Counted from the first letter of the stretch, positions 43,016-52,350 are shown. The stretch: 64,000 nt of DNA from Streptomyces sp. BA2 (GCF_009769735.1 NZ_WSRO01000002.1:310001-374000); one strand, 5' to 3'. The notes: generated by a model from the letters alone, not told the origin. Numbers and translations: made by a program.

Positions 43016-44710
43016 ATGCCCTTCGCCTTCGAGCGAGTCACTGCGGCTCCGGTAGCCGAGCACGCCAGGCAGTACACGGCCCGCATGCGCGACGGTGTTC
43101 ACCTCGCCACCGACGTCTACCTCCCCGCAGGCGAGACGGACACCGACACAGCGTTCCCCGCGGTGCTCGTGCGTCTGCCCTACGACAAGAACAGCCGCTA
43201 CGTGTACTGCGACCGCTTCGCCCGCCTGTTCACCGACCGTGGCTACGCCGTGGTGGTGCAGGACGTACGCGGCAAGTTCCGCTCCGGCGGCAGCACCCTC
43301 CCGTTCCTGCGCGAACCGCAGGACGGCTACGACACCATCGACTGGGTCGTGCACCAGAGTTGGTCGGACGGACGCGTGGGAATGTTCGGCGACTCCTACT
43401 ACGGCTTCACCCAGTGGGCGGCCGTCGCCACCCAGCACCCCGCACTGCGGGCGATCGTGCCGCGCATGACGGCCGCGGACTTCAACACGATCTGGCAGCC
43501 CCACGGGCAGCGACAGCCTGTGTGGCTGGAAGGCATCAAGTACTTCGCACACCACTGGGTCGACCACGACCTGTACGAGTACGACGTCGACGCCTCCCAC
43601 CGGCCCGCCATCGAGCAGTTCGAGCAGGCCTTCGCGGCCATCGGCGCCCGCTCCCTGTGGTTCGACCTGCTGGCCCCCCGGCTTGCGGGACTGCCGACCC
43701 AGACGGGCCTGCATCCCTTCGACGCGCGGCCCGTTCCGGTGCTGCACTGCGTCGGCTGGTTCGACAACATCGTCGGCGCGCACATGCGCGACTACGCGGA
43801 ACTCGCGTCGCGGCCGGGCTGGGACGCCGTTCAGTATCTGTGGGCGGGCGCGGTCGACCACGAGAACTACCACCTCGCGCGGGCGCCCATCGGCGAACAC
43901 GACGACCACAACACCAACGACGACGCTCTCGCCCGCATGCTGCCGGACTACGTGAACCCCGCGCTCGACTTCTTCGACGTCTTCCTCAAAGGCGTCCGAC
44001 CGGTCTCCACCCTGCCCAAGGTGACCTGGGAGCTGAGCCACGGCGATCGGCGAACCTCCGACATCTGGCCACCGCGCGGCAGCGGCGCCAGGACCTTCTG
44101 GCTCACCGACCCGGAAGGCACGGCGGCCGCCGGTCCGCTGCCCGGCGCGGACCTCGCCGACTCCCCCACCGAGGACGAGGCGACCACGCGATGGACCCAC
44201 GACCCGGATGCCCCGGTGCCGTCCCTGGCCGGCGATTCCTTCGCCCTGCTCCACTCCTACCCCGACCTGGCACCGGTCGCCGGGCGGGACGACGCCCTGG
44301 TGTTCTCCGGGCCCGCGCTCACCGAGGCCCTGGACCTCGCGGGCCCCGTCGGCCTCGACCTCCATGTCACCAGCACCGCACCGGAGTTCGACATCTTCGC
44401 CAAGCTCATGGACCTCGCCCCGGACGGCCGGGCCCACCTGATCCTGCGGAGCCAGGTCACGGTCCTAGCCGACGAAGCGTCGAGCGTGACCCACCTCGAT
44501 CTCGGCCACACCGGCTACCGGCTGCGCCCCGGGCACCAGCTCGCGCTCCTGCTCACCAGCAGCGACTTCCCCCTGTTCCTGCCCGCTCCCGGTACCGGGG
44601 AGAACCCCTGGACGGCGCTGACCGCCAAGCCCAGCACCCAGAGCCTGCGCACCGGCGGCGCACACCCGTCACGCCTGACCATCACGGTCGCCCCGCACGA
44701 CCACCACTGA
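43016..44710 (+). CDS. CocE/NonD-family hydrolase
   Basis: 564 aa. Alpha/beta hydrolase with the CocE layout: RMRDGVHLATDVYLPAGETD, AVLVRLPYDKNSRYVYCDRF, GYAVVVQDVRGKFRSGG, nucleophile Ser in GRVGMFGDSYYGFTQWAAVA, acid and His later (VGWFDNIVGAHMRDYAEL, GAVDHENYH). A C-terminal jelly-roll (X-Pro dipeptidyl-peptidase type, about residues 350-560) includes LDLAGPVGLDLHVTSTAPEF. The family cleaves esters or acyl-peptide bonds, including cocaine esterase and glutaryl acylase. GGAGAT lies before the ATG. It heads the importer operon. Confidence 0.92.
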   Translation: MPFAFERVTAAPVAEHARQYTARMRDGVHLATDVYLPAGETDTDTAFPAVLVRLPYDKNSRYVYCDRFARLFTDRGYAVVVQDVRGKFRSGGSTLPFLREPQDGYDTIDWVVHQSWSDGRVGMFGDSYYGFTQWAAVATQHPALRAIVPRMTAADFNTIWQPHGQRQPVWLEGIKYFAHHWVDHDLYEYDVDASHRPAIEQFEQAFAAIGARSLWFDLLAPRLAGLPTQTGLHPFDARPVPVLHCVGWFDNIVGAHMRDYAELASRPGWDAVQYLWAGAVDHENYHLARAPIGEHDDHNTNDDALARMLPDYVNPALDFFDVFLKGVRPVSTLPKVTWELSHGDRRTSDIWPPRGSGARTFWLTDPEGTAAAGPLPGADLADSPTEDEATTRWTHDPDAPVPSLAGDSFALLHSYPDLAPVAGRDDALVFSGPALTEALDLAGPVGLDLHVTSTAPEFDIFAKLMDLAPDGRAHLILRSQVTVLADEASSVTHLDLGHTGYRLRPGHQLALLLTSSDFPLFLPAPGTGENPWTALTAKPSTQSLRTGGAHPSRLTITVAPHDHH

Positions 44711-44830
44711 GCCCGCCCCGGCCCCGCGCCGCCCGTCCCGCTCCCGCGTGCCCACGCCTCACCGAGCAGCGCGCACAGCACCACAGCCCAAGGAACCCAC
44801 CACCGCGACCCCTCCCCCGAGGAGCTCCTC

Positions 44831-46492
44831 ATGCAGGCTCCCAGAACCACCGCCACCGCCACCACCGCCGGCGCCCTGTGCGTGCTGCTCGCCGCCGGCG
44901 CCTGCTCGCCGGGCGGCGGCACCGAAGAAGCGCCGCACACCCCGAAGCTCACCACGACCACCCCCGCGGCCCACGGCCCCCTGGACCACGTCACCTGGAA
45001 CCTGCCCACCGGCGAGCCCACCACCCTCGACCCCGCCAGGGTCGGTGACTACGCGCCGAGCACCGTGGCGACCAACCTCTGCGATCCGCTGCTGCGGCAG
45101 AAAGCCGACTACTCCGTCGGACCGGGCCTTGCCACCTCGTGGGACCAGCCGGACGACACCACCCTGATCCTGAACCTCCGCAAGCGCGTGAAGTTCTGGA
45201 ACGGCCACCCCATGACCGCGGACGACGTGGTCGCCGGCCTGCGGCGCCAGGGCCGGCCCGCCACACGCAGCGTCAACGCCAGCCTCCTCGCCCACGTCAA
45301 GACGATCACCGCGACCGGACCGCACCAGGTGACGGTGCGGTTCAAGAAGCCCGACGTGCTGTTCCTCAAAGGCCTGACGGGAGGCTTCGGTGCCGTCAAC
45401 GAAGCCGCGTACGTGAAGAAGGCGGGACGCTCCTACGGCAGCGCCAAGGGCGGCCTGATGTGCACAGGCCCCTTCAAGCTGGACCGCTGGAAGCCCGGCG
45501 ATTCCCTCACCGCGCGGCGCAACCCAGCCTATTGGGACGCCTCGTTGCGACCCAAGGTCAAGAAGCTGACGTTCAAGTTCATCACCAACAGCTCCACCCT
45601 CACCAGCGCCCTGCTGTCCGGTCAGGTCGACGGCAGCTACGAGATCAGCTCCGCCACCGCACGGGCCCTTGGCTCCTCCGACGCCGGCACGGTCTACTAC
45701 GGCCCCTCGGCGCAGACCAACTTCATCACCGCCACCAGCCCCGCCTCGGCGCTCACCGACCCCAAGATCGCCCGAGCTCTCTCCCTGGTGGTGGACCGTG
45801 ACGTACTGATCAAGAGCGTCTACAACGGCGCGGCGCAGAAGCTCAAGACGTTCGTCCCGCCTCTGGTCTGGCGCAACAGCGAGGCCGCGGGCCTGTACAC
45901 CAAGGCATACGAGAGCCTGCCCGCCGTTCCCGAGCCCGACCTGGAGCGCGCCAAGAAGCTCGTCCAGCAGGCCGATTCCCCGCATCGCACACTCACCGTC
46001 GCGATGGCCGCGGGCGACCAGCAGTCCCAGCAGATCCTCACCTTCCTGCAGGCGGGCGCCAAGAAGATCGGTCTCGACATCCGGATCAAACAGCTGCAAC
46101 CCACCCAGATGTCCGGCCTGTTCTACGACCCCTCCCTGCGCAAGGGCCTGGACGCGACCATGGTCCTCGGCTACGTCGAACTCCCCGACCCCGGCTCCTA
46201 CGCCCAGCTCATGACCACGCCCAAGGCCCTGTTCAACTGGACCGACTACCGCAACCCCGAGGTCACGTCCCTGCTCGCCCGCGCCCAGGCCACCCTGGAG
46301 CCCAAGAAGTCGGCGCGGCTGTTCAACCGGGCCCAGGCGCTCTACACCAAGGACCTCCCGGTGGTGCCACTGGTCTCCCCGTACGAGCGCATGTTCCTCA
46401 ACAGACGCCTCAGCGGCGCGCCCGCGTCGTTCGCGTACATCCACATGCCGTGGGCGGCCCACCTCGGCGGCACCGGCAAGGGCGCCTCGTGA
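44831..46492 (+). CDS. ABC importer substrate-binding lipoprotein, oligopeptide type
   Basis: 553 aa. Lipobox with Cys25 (GALCVLLAAGACSPGGG). SBP family 5 signatures: EPTTLDPARVGDYAPSTVAT, ILNLRKRVKFWNGHPMTADD, CTGPFKLDRWKPGDSLTARR and NPAYWD. It delivers peptides or similar compounds to the permease pair that follows. GGAGCTCCTC is just upstream of the ATG. The stop overlaps the first permease GTG by 4 nt. Confidence 0.95.
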   Translation: MQAPRTTATATTAGALCVLLAAGACSPGGGTEEAPHTPKLTTTTPAAHGPLDHVTWNLPTGEPTTLDPARVGDYAPSTVATNLCDPLLRQKADYSVGPGLATSWDQPDDTTLILNLRKRVKFWNGHPMTADDVVAGLRRQGRPATRSVNASLLAHVKTITATGPHQVTVRFKKPDVLFLKGLTGGFGAVNEAAYVKKAGRSYGSAKGGLMCTGPFKLDRWKPGDSLTARRNPAYWDASLRPKVKKLTFKFITNSSTLTSALLSGQVDGSYEISSATARALGSSDAGTVYYGPSAQTNFITATSPASALTDPKIARALSLVVDRDVLIKSVYNGAAQKLKTFVPPLVWRNSEAAGLYTKAYESLPAVPEPDLERAKKLVQQADSPHRTLTVAMAAGDQQSQQILTFLQAGAKKIGLDIRIKQLQPTQMSGLFYDPSLRKGLDATMVLGYVELPDPGSYAQLMTTPKALFNWTDYRNPEVTSLLARAQATLEPKKSARLFNRAQALYTKDLPVVPLVSPYERMFLNRRLSGAPASFAYIHMPWAAHLGGTGKGAS

Positions 46493-47439
46493 TCGGCCGC
46501 TTCGTCGCCCGCCGCGCGGCGACGCTGGCCATGACCCTGCTCGCCGCCAGCGTCGCGATCTACGGGGCACTGTTCCTGGCCCCGGGCGATCCCGCGACGC
46601 TGCTCGTCGGCGGGGGCAAGGAACCCAGCCCCGGCGTCCTGGCGCAGATCCACCGCGAGTACCACCTCGACGACCCGTTCCTGGAGGGCTACTGGCGCTG
46701 GCTCACCCACATGCTCCAGGGGGACGCCGGGCAATCCCTCAGCTACCAGGACTCCGTCACCGGTCTGCTGGCCGACCGCGCGGGCAACACCCTGTTCCTC
46801 ATCGCCTACGCGGCCCTGCTCATCGTGACCGCCGGGATCACCCTGGGGACGCTGGCCGGACTGCGCGGCGGCTGGATCGACACCGCGGTGACCGTGGTGG
46901 CCACCACACTGATGGCCGTACCCGTGTTCGTCATGTCCGTGGTACTGACCTGGTTCCTCGCGGTCCGCCTGGAGTGGCTGCCCGCCTACGGCAGCGGCGC
47001 CGGCTTCACCGGCCGCCTCGAACACCTCACCCTGCCCGCCGTGGCACTCGCCGCTTCCTGGCTCGCCTATGTGGCACAGGTGACCCGCTCGGCGGTCCGG
47101 GCCGAGCTGCTTTCCGAGCACGTCCAGACGGCCCGCAGTCGCGGCATCGGGCAACGCTTCATCATCCGCAAACACATCCTGCGCAATGCCTCCGCGCCGA
47201 TCACCTCCATCTCCGGTGTGGCCGTGGCGGGCCTGATCGCCGGTTCCTCGATCGTGGAACAGGCCTTCGGGCTCAACGGCGTCGGTGCCCTGCTCATCCA
47301 GAGCGCCGCCAAACAGGACCTGGCCGTGGTCCAGGCCGTCGCCCTGATCACGGTGGTGGCCTTCGCCGTGATCAACACCGCCGTGGATCTGCTCACAGCC
47401 GCCCTCGACCACCGCGTTCCGCTGGGAGGACGCCCATGA
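46489..47439 (+). CDS. ABC importer permease, DppB type
   Basis: 316 aa, six helices, start GTG inside the lipoprotein stop. FVARRAATLAMTLLAASVAI is the standard N-terminal helix. IHREYHLDDPFLEGYWRWLT is the DppB periplasmic loop. The EAA-like loop ARSRGIGQRFIIRKHILRNA contacts the ATPase. The end overlaps the next permease by 4 nt. Confidence 0.95.
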   Translation: MIGRFVARRAATLAMTLLAASVAIYGALFLAPGDPATLLVGGGKEPSPGVLAQIHREYHLDDPFLEGYWRWLTHMLQGDAGQSLSYQDSVTGLLADRAGNTLFLIAYAALLIVTAGITLGTLAGLRGGWIDTAVTVVATTLMAVPVFVMSVVLTWFLAVRLEWLPAYGSGAGFTGRLEHLTLPAVALAASWLAYVAQVTRSAVRAELLSEHVQTARSRGIGQRFIIRKHILRNASAPITSISGVAVAGLIAGSSIVEQAFGLNGVGALLIQSAAKQDLAVVQAVALITVVAFAVINTAVDLLTAALDHRVPLGGRP

Positions 47440-48311
47440 GCACCTACCAGCCTGCCGCCGTGACACCCCATCAGGCCTCGATCGGCCGGGCCCGCCGCCT
47501 CGTCCGTGGTCAGAAGGTGCCGATCGCCGCCGGCTTGGTCGTCGCCCTGGTGGTCCTCGCCGCTGTGCTGGCCCCGCTGATCGCCCCGTACGACCCGAAC
47601 GCCGTGGACCCGCTCGCCGTCTCCCAGAGCAGCTCGGCGGCACACTGGCTCGGCACCGACGACACCGGCCGGGACATCCTCTCCCGCCTCCTGTACGGGG
47701 CACGGCTCAGTCTGCTCGCCCCGGCGCTCGTCACGCTGATCGCCGGGATCCTCGGCACCGGCCTCGCGGTCACGGCCGCGTGGCTCGGCGGCTGGTGGGA
47801 CCGGCTGATCTCCGGCGCCCTCGACCTGATCTTCGGGTTTCCCGGCCTCGTCCTCGCCGTGGTCGGTGCGGCGGTCTTCGGCGCCGGACTGCACATCGCG
47901 GTCGCCACCCTCTCGCTCGCCTTCCTTCCCTACACGGCCCGCGCTGTTCGCGCCGCGGCTCTGCGGGAGCGCTCGCTGCCCTACGTCGTCGCACTCGGCA
48001 TGCTCGGCATGTCGGGGCGGCGGATCTGCCTGCGTCATCTGCTGCCCAATCTGCTGCCCCTCGTCGTGGTGCAGACGACCACCTCCTTCGGCTACGCACT
48101 GCTTGATGTGGCGGCCTTCTCCTTCATCGGCCTCGGCGCCCAACCACCCACAGCCGAATGGGGGTTGATGGTGGCGAACGGCGCCCCCGGCATCCTCTCC
48201 GGACGGCCCGAACAGTCGCTGTACGCCGGGCTGGTCATCGTCGTCTTCGTCATCGCCTGCAATCTGCTCGGCAGCGGCCTGTCCCGCCGCCTGTTGGGAG
48301 AAGACCGATGA
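47436..48311 (+). CDS. ABC importer permease, DppC type
   Basis: 291 aa. N-terminal helix VPIAAGLVVALVVLAAVLAP, then HWLGTDDTGRDILSRLLYGA, the hallmark of DppC/OppC. A coupling loop is visible in ALGMLGMSGRRICLRHLLPN. GLGAQPPTAEWGLMVANGAP precedes the last helix. Overlaps both neighbours by 4 nt. With the DppB-type gene it forms the heterodimeric channel. Confidence 0.95.
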   Translation: MSTYQPAAVTPHQASIGRARRLVRGQKVPIAAGLVVALVVLAAVLAPLIAPYDPNAVDPLAVSQSSSAAHWLGTDDTGRDILSRLLYGARLSLLAPALVTLIAGILGTGLAVTAAWLGGWWDRLISGALDLIFGFPGLVLAVVGAAVFGAGLHIAVATLSLAFLPYTARAVRAAALRERSLPYVVALGMLGMSGRRICLRHLLPNLLPLVVVQTTTSFGYALLDVAAFSFIGLGAQPPTAEWGLMVANGAPGILSGRPEQSLYAGLVIVVFVIACNLLGSGLSRRLLGEDR

Positions 48312-49345
48312 GCGCCACCCCCGCTCCCCCACCACACAACAGCACTCCTCTGCTGGAGTTCGACCAACTGCGCATCGACCTGCCGGTCAAGGGCGAGCAC
48401 CGAACGCTCGTCCACCGCGTCGACTTGTCCATTGCGGCCGGCAGCGCTGTGGGGCTCGTCGGCGAATCCGGTTCCGGCAAATCGCTCACCGCCCGGACGG
48501 TGCTGCGCCTGCTGCCCCCGGGCACCCGCGTCAGCGGCGACGTCCGCTACGACGGGGTGTCCGTCCCCGCCATGGGCCCGGCCGCCCTACGCAGGCTGCG
48601 CAGCCGCGAGGCGGCCATGATCTTCCAGGACCCACGGGCCCACATCAACCCCCTGCGAACCATCGGGGACTTCCTCACCGAGAGCCTCGTCACCACGCGC
48701 GGCGAACGCCGCGCAGTCGCCGGGGACAAGGCCGCGGCGCTGCTGCGCGAGGTGGGCATCGCCGACGCCGCGCGCAGACTGCGCCAGCGCCCGGCCGAAC
48801 TCTCCGGCGGGCTGCTGCAACGGGTGATGATCGCGGCGGCTCTGCTCGGCGGCCCCAGGCTCCTGCTCGCCGACGAACCCACCACCGCCCTGGACGTCAC
48901 CACCCAGGCCGAGGTGATGGCCCTCATCGACGAGGCCCGCACCCAGCGGGGTCTGGCGATGCTGTTCATCACCCACGACCTCGCCCTGGCCGCGGCCGTC
49001 TGCGACCAGATCGCCGTCCTGTACGCCGGGTCGGTGGCCGAACAGCTCCCGGCAGCCCGGCTGTACGACGACGCCCGCCACCCCTACACACGTGCCCTGC
49101 TGGCGTCCCGGCCCACCCCGACAGACGGTGCCCGGCCCCTGCGGGCGATCGGAGGCAACCCCCTGGCGGCGTACGAGGCCGGGCCCGGCTGCGCCTTCGC
49201 GCCACGCTGCCCGGCCGCCGAAGCCCGCTGTGAGAGCGAACGGCCGCATCTGGAACGACTCGGCGACGGCTCCGTCGCCTGCCACTACCCGCACGTCCTC
49301 GACCCGGTGACGCACGGCCCGGACAGGAGCGCCCCTCATGGCTGA
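48308..49345 (+). CDS. ABC importer ATPase, DppD type
   Basis: 345 aa. Walker A GLVGESGSGKSLTARTVLRL, Q-loop AMIFQDPRAHINPL, signature ELSGGLLQRVMIAAAL, Walker B LLLADEPTTALDVTTQ and H-loop FITHDLALAA. The C-terminal oligopeptide-transporter cysteine motif is present (GCAFAPRCPAAEARCESERP), possibly an Fe-S or structural site. The signature LSGGLLQR differs from the usual LSGGMRQR. Overlaps the next gene by 8 nt. Confidence 0.95.
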   Translation: MSATPAPPPHNSTPLLEFDQLRIDLPVKGEHRTLVHRVDLSIAAGSAVGLVGESGSGKSLTARTVLRLLPPGTRVSGDVRYDGVSVPAMGPAALRRLRSREAAMIFQDPRAHINPLRTIGDFLTESLVTTRGERRAVAGDKAAALLREVGIADAARRLRQRPAELSGGLLQRVMIAAALLGGPRLLLADEPTTALDVTTQAEVMALIDEARTQRGLAMLFITHDLALAAAVCDQIAVLYAGSVAEQLPAARLYDDARHPYTRALLASRPTPTDGARPLRAIGGNPLAAYEAGPGCAFAPRCPAAEARCESERPHLERLGDGSVACHYPHVLDPVTHGPDRSAPHG

Positions 49346-50207
49346 CACCGCCGCCCCACCCGCTCTGGAAGCGGTCGGCCTGCGCAAGTCCTTCGGTGAC
49401 TTCGTGGCGGTCGACGACGTCAGCCTGGCCCTCGCCCCCGGCGCCTGTCTGGCCGTGGTCGGCGAATCCGGATCGGGCAAGACCACCACCGCCCGTATGC
49501 TCGCCGGCCTTGAGACACCCACTGGCGGCACGATCCGCTGGGCGGGTCGCCAGGGCCGACCCGGGGCGGGGCGGCCCTGGGCAGGGCGGCGCGCGCGGGC
49601 GGCCGGGCGCCTGCAATTCGCCCGTCACGTCCAGATGGTCTTCCAGGACCCCTATGCCTCACTCGACCCGCACCAACGCGTGGGCGACTGTGTCGGCGAG
49701 GTCCTCACGCTGCACACCGGCCTGCGGGGGCCCGCGCTCGCCGAGCGCGTCAGCGAACTGCTCGACCAGGTGGGGCTCGGCGCCCAGCAGGCACGCTCCC
49801 TGCCGCGCGCCCTGTCGGGCGGACAGCGCCAGCGGGTGGCCATCGCACGGGCGCTTGCCGTGCGGCCCCGCGTCCTGATCCTGGACGAGGCGGTGGCCGC
49901 CCTCGACGTCTCCGTACAGGCACAGATCATCAACCTGCTGCGCGAGATCCGCGAACAGACCGCCATCGCCTACCTGTTCATCACCCACGACCTGGGCATC
50001 GTGCACCACATATGCGACGACATCGTGGTCATGCGCCGGGGGCGGGTCGTCGAGCGCGGCACCACCACTGCCGTACTCGAAACGCCCCAGCACCCCTACA
50101 CCATCGAGCTGCTCGAATCCGTGCCCCGCAGAGGCTGGACCCCGCGCCGCCGGGCCGCGGCTGCGCCGGGCGGCCGGTCCGGCTCGGGCCTTGTCGAACG
50201 TCCCTGA
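49338..50207 (+). CDS. ABC importer ATPase, DppF type
   Basis: 289 aa. Walker A AVVGESGSGKTTTARMLAGL, Q-loop QMVFQDPYASLDPH, signature ALSGGQRQRVAIARAL, Walker B VLILDEAVAALDVSVQ, H-loop LFITHDLGIVHHI. An Arg/Gly-rich insertion (about residues 70-95, GRQGRPGAGRPWAGRRARAA) follows the Walker A helix. The C-terminal tail is shorter than usual and lacks the cysteine motif of its partner. Confidence 0.93.
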   Translation: MADTAAPPALEAVGLRKSFGDFVAVDDVSLALAPGACLAVVGESGSGKTTTARMLAGLETPTGGTIRWAGRQGRPGAGRPWAGRRARAAGRLQFARHVQMVFQDPYASLDPHQRVGDCVGEVLTLHTGLRGPALAERVSELLDQVGLGAQQARSLPRALSGGQRQRVAIARALAVRPRVLILDEAVAALDVSVQAQIINLLREIREQTAIAYLFITHDLGIVHHICDDIVVMRRGRVVERGTTTAVLETPQHPYTIELLESVPRRGWTPRRRAAAAPGGRSGSGLVERP

Positions 50208-50236
50208 ACCTCACGCACACAGAACGGAGATCCGCC

Positions 50237-50722
50237 ATGCCCACCACCACCGCCCCCGCCACGCCCCCGTGCCCCGCCCTGACCTACGCCTTCGAGATCC
50301 GGGCCGAGCTCTCGCCGTCCCTGCACATCGGCCACGGCGACGGCGAGGTCACCGAGTTCACCCCGATCACCGGAGGCAGCGTGGACGGCCCGCTGCTGCG
50401 CGGCAAGGTCCTCGCGGGCGGAGGCGACTGGAGCAGCACGCGCGGTGACATCTGCCAACTGGACGCCCGCTACCTGCTCCAGGCCGACGACGGCGCCGTC
50501 ATCGACATCGTCAACCGCGGCTACTATCACCCCGACCCCGAGAGCCCCGACCAGTACGACGACGGCATACAGGTCACCCAAGCCGGTCACTACTACCGCA
50601 CTTCACCCGTCTTTCGCACCGATGCCCCCGCCCACCGCTGGCTCGCCGAGACCGTCTTCGTGGGACTCGCCCGCCCCGATGGCGAGGACACGGTCGTCAT
50701 TCGCATGTACGCGCTCCGGTAG
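50237..50722 (+). CDS. DUF3237 protein, last gene of the importer operon
   Basis: 161 aa beta-barrel protein. PALTYAFEIRAELSPSLHIG, GKVLAGGGDWSSTRGDICQL, ARYLLQADDGAVIDIVNRGY, YYRTSPVFRTDAPAHRWLAE and VFVGLARPDGEDTVVIRMYA make up the full DUF3237 pattern. Its biochemical role is not established; it is recurrent beside aromatic and ester catabolism genes. Thirty bases after the ATPase, with AACGGAGA seven bases before the ATG. Confidence 0.9.
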   Translation: MPTTTAPATPPCPALTYAFEIRAELSPSLHIGHGDGEVTEFTPITGGSVDGPLLRGKVLAGGGDWSSTRGDICQLDARYLLQADDGAVIDIVNRGYYHPDPESPDQYDDGIQVTQAGHYYRTSPVFRTDAPAHRWLAETVFVGLARPDGEDTVVIRMYALR

Positions 50723-50814
50723 CGGGCCTGCAGACGCAGAGCCTGAGCTTGCCTTCTAGCCGTGTCTGGCCCTCCCGGCGTCAGACTGGGCCACACACGA
50801 CCCCGGAAGTCGCG

Positions 50815-51408
50815 TCACCGGATGGTGCGCAACCCCGCGACGAGCAGCGCAACCATGTGGCGCGCGTCGTATCGGTGGTGGGTGCCCGCGCTCGCGCAAA
50901 GCCCCCCGATGCCCCGCATGAGCTCCTCGGCGTCCTGGCCGGAGCGGATCTCGCCCGATTCGCCCGCGGCGTCGAGCAACTGAGTGCACACCGGCACCAG
51001 CCGCTCGACGAAGTAGTCGTGCAGCGGATCGAAGCAGGGGTCGTCGGACTGCAGTACGGCGGCGAGTCCCTGCTTGGTGACCACGAAGTCGACGAAGAGG
51101 TCGATCCAGCGCTCCAGCGCGGCGTACGCGGTCGTGCTGTCCGCGAGCAGCGCGGGGCCGGCCTGCGCGAGCGCCTCGACCTGGTGCCGGTAGACGGCGA
51201 CGATCAGATCCGCGCGCGTGGGGAAGTGGCGGTAGATCGTCGCCGTCCCGACGCCGGCCTCTGCCGCGATGTCGCGGATCGGCGCCTCCACTCCCGACGT
51301 GACGAAGACCGCGGAGGCCGCGTCGAGGAGCGCCTCCTCGTTGCGTCGTGCGTCAGCCCGTTTGGCCCGGACGGCCGGTCCCGTGCCCCGACGGGTGTTG
51401 TCGTTCAC
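50815..51408 (-). CDS. TetR-family regulator
   Basis: 197 aa from GTG, GGAGGAGG just upstream. HTH region RRNEEALLDAASAVFVTSGV, EAPIRDIAAEAGVGTATIYR, HFPTRADLIVAVYRHQVEAL. The C-terminal SbtR-like domain has LERWIDLFVDFVVTKQGLAA and LMRGIGGLCASAGTHHRYDA. It is divergent from an alpha/beta hydrolase with two palindromes in between. Confidence 0.92.
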   Translation of the reverse strand: MNDNTRRGTGPAVRAKRADARRNEEALLDAASAVFVTSGVEAPIRDIAAEAGVGTATIYRHFPTRADLIVAVYRHQVEALAQAGPALLADSTTAYAALERWIDLFVDFVVTKQGLAAVLQSDDPCFDPLHDYFVERLVPVCTQLLDAAGESGEIRSGQDAEELMRGIGGLCASAGTHHRYDARHMVALLVAGLRTIR

Positions 51409-51439
51409 CGCGCCTCCTCCATCAGTGAACTTGTTAACC

Positions 51440-51452
51440 GGGACAGTGTCCC
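51440..51452. promoter_or_regulatory. Palindromic TetR operator, copy 1
   Basis: GGGACA-G-TGTCCC, a perfect 13-bp palindrome 32 nt from the regulator start. The identical copy follows 24 bp further on. Confidence 0.75.
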
Positions 51453-51463
51453 ATATCGTAAGT

Positions 51464-51476
51464 GGGACAGTGTCCC
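51464..51476. promoter_or_regulatory. Palindromic TetR operator, copy 2
   Basis: Identical GGGACA-G-TGTCCC, centred 24 bp from copy 1 and 24 nt before the hydrolase start. The spacing of just over two helical turns puts both sites on nearly the same face. Confidence 0.75.
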
Positions 51477-51499
51477 GTTTCAGTGAGGGTGGGCGAACG

Positions 51500-52225
51500 A
51501 TGGCGACATATCTGTTGGTGCACGGCGCTTGGCACAGTGGGGAGTGCTGGGAGCGGGTGGCTCCGCTACTCACCGCGGGCGGACACCGGGTGGTCACGCC
51601 GACGCTGACCGGCTATGGCGACACGGCGCAGCTGGCCGGTCCCGGGGTCGGACTCGACACGCACATCGACGACATCGTCAAGGTGATCACAGAGGAGGAC
51701 CTCACTGATGTCGTCCTTGTCGGCCACAGTTATGCGGGGCTCGTCGTCTCGGGCGTGGCCAACCAACTCCCGGACCGCATCACGGGTTTGGTGTACCTCG
51801 ACGCCATGTTCCCCGCGGACGGCGAGAGCGCTGCCGATGTGCTCCCGGTGACGCAGCAGTTGATCGACCGGGCCCTGGCGTCCGAGAGCGGCTGGCGGAT
51901 CCCGCCGCCTCCGGAGATGCCGCCCCCCGCGGGCCTGTTCGGAGTCACCGAGCCGGCGGACCTCGCCTGGCTGCGCACGATGCTGTCGGATCAACCGGTG
52001 CGCTGCCTCCAGCAGAGCGTCCGCCTCGACAACCCCGCCATGGACGCGATCCCGCAGGCGCACATTCACTGCACCGCCGGTCTGCCCGAGGGCTTCGTCC
52101 GGAAGCCCGTCCCCGCGACGCAGCCCAACGGAACCCCGTCCCTGGTATGGGAGTTGGCGACCGGACACGACTGCATGATCACCGAACCGGCCCAGCTCGC
52201 GGAACTGCTGCTCAAGCTCGGCTGA
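51500..52225 (+). CDS. Alpha/beta-fold hydrolase
   Basis: 241 aa. ATYLLVHGAWHSGECWERVA (oxyanion HG), nucleophile Ser in DVVLVGHSYAGLVVSGVANQ, acid around VYLDAMFPADGES, catalytic His in LVWELATGHDCMITEPAQLA. This is the small esterase/hydrolase type related to salicylate-esterase-like proteins. It probably belongs to the regulon of the divergent TetR gene. The true substrate is unknown. Confidence 0.9.
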   Translation: MATYLLVHGAWHSGECWERVAPLLTAGGHRVVTPTLTGYGDTAQLAGPGVGLDTHIDDIVKVITEEDLTDVVLVGHSYAGLVVSGVANQLPDRITGLVYLDAMFPADGESAADVLPVTQQLIDRALASESGWRIPPPPEMPPPAGLFGVTEPADLAWLRTMLSDQPVRCLQQSVRLDNPAMDAIPQAHIHCTAGLPEGFVRKPVPATQPNGTPSLVWELATGHDCMITEPAQLAELLLKLG

Positions 52226-52350
52226 CCCCGGAGTGCGTGCCGCCGGGCCTCCGCGATCACTTTCGGGCAGTAGCGGTCTCCCGTCTCCCACCACCGTCGG
52301 CACGTCGTAACGTGGCCGCCACAGACAGACAGGAGGAGGTGTCACCGGTG

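Noticed and set aside
44759..46570. A 600-codon minus-strand frame opposite the lipoprotein gene
   Set aside because: It is a mirror frame of the ABC substrate-binding gene, with Gly/Val/Arg-rich composition and no domain.
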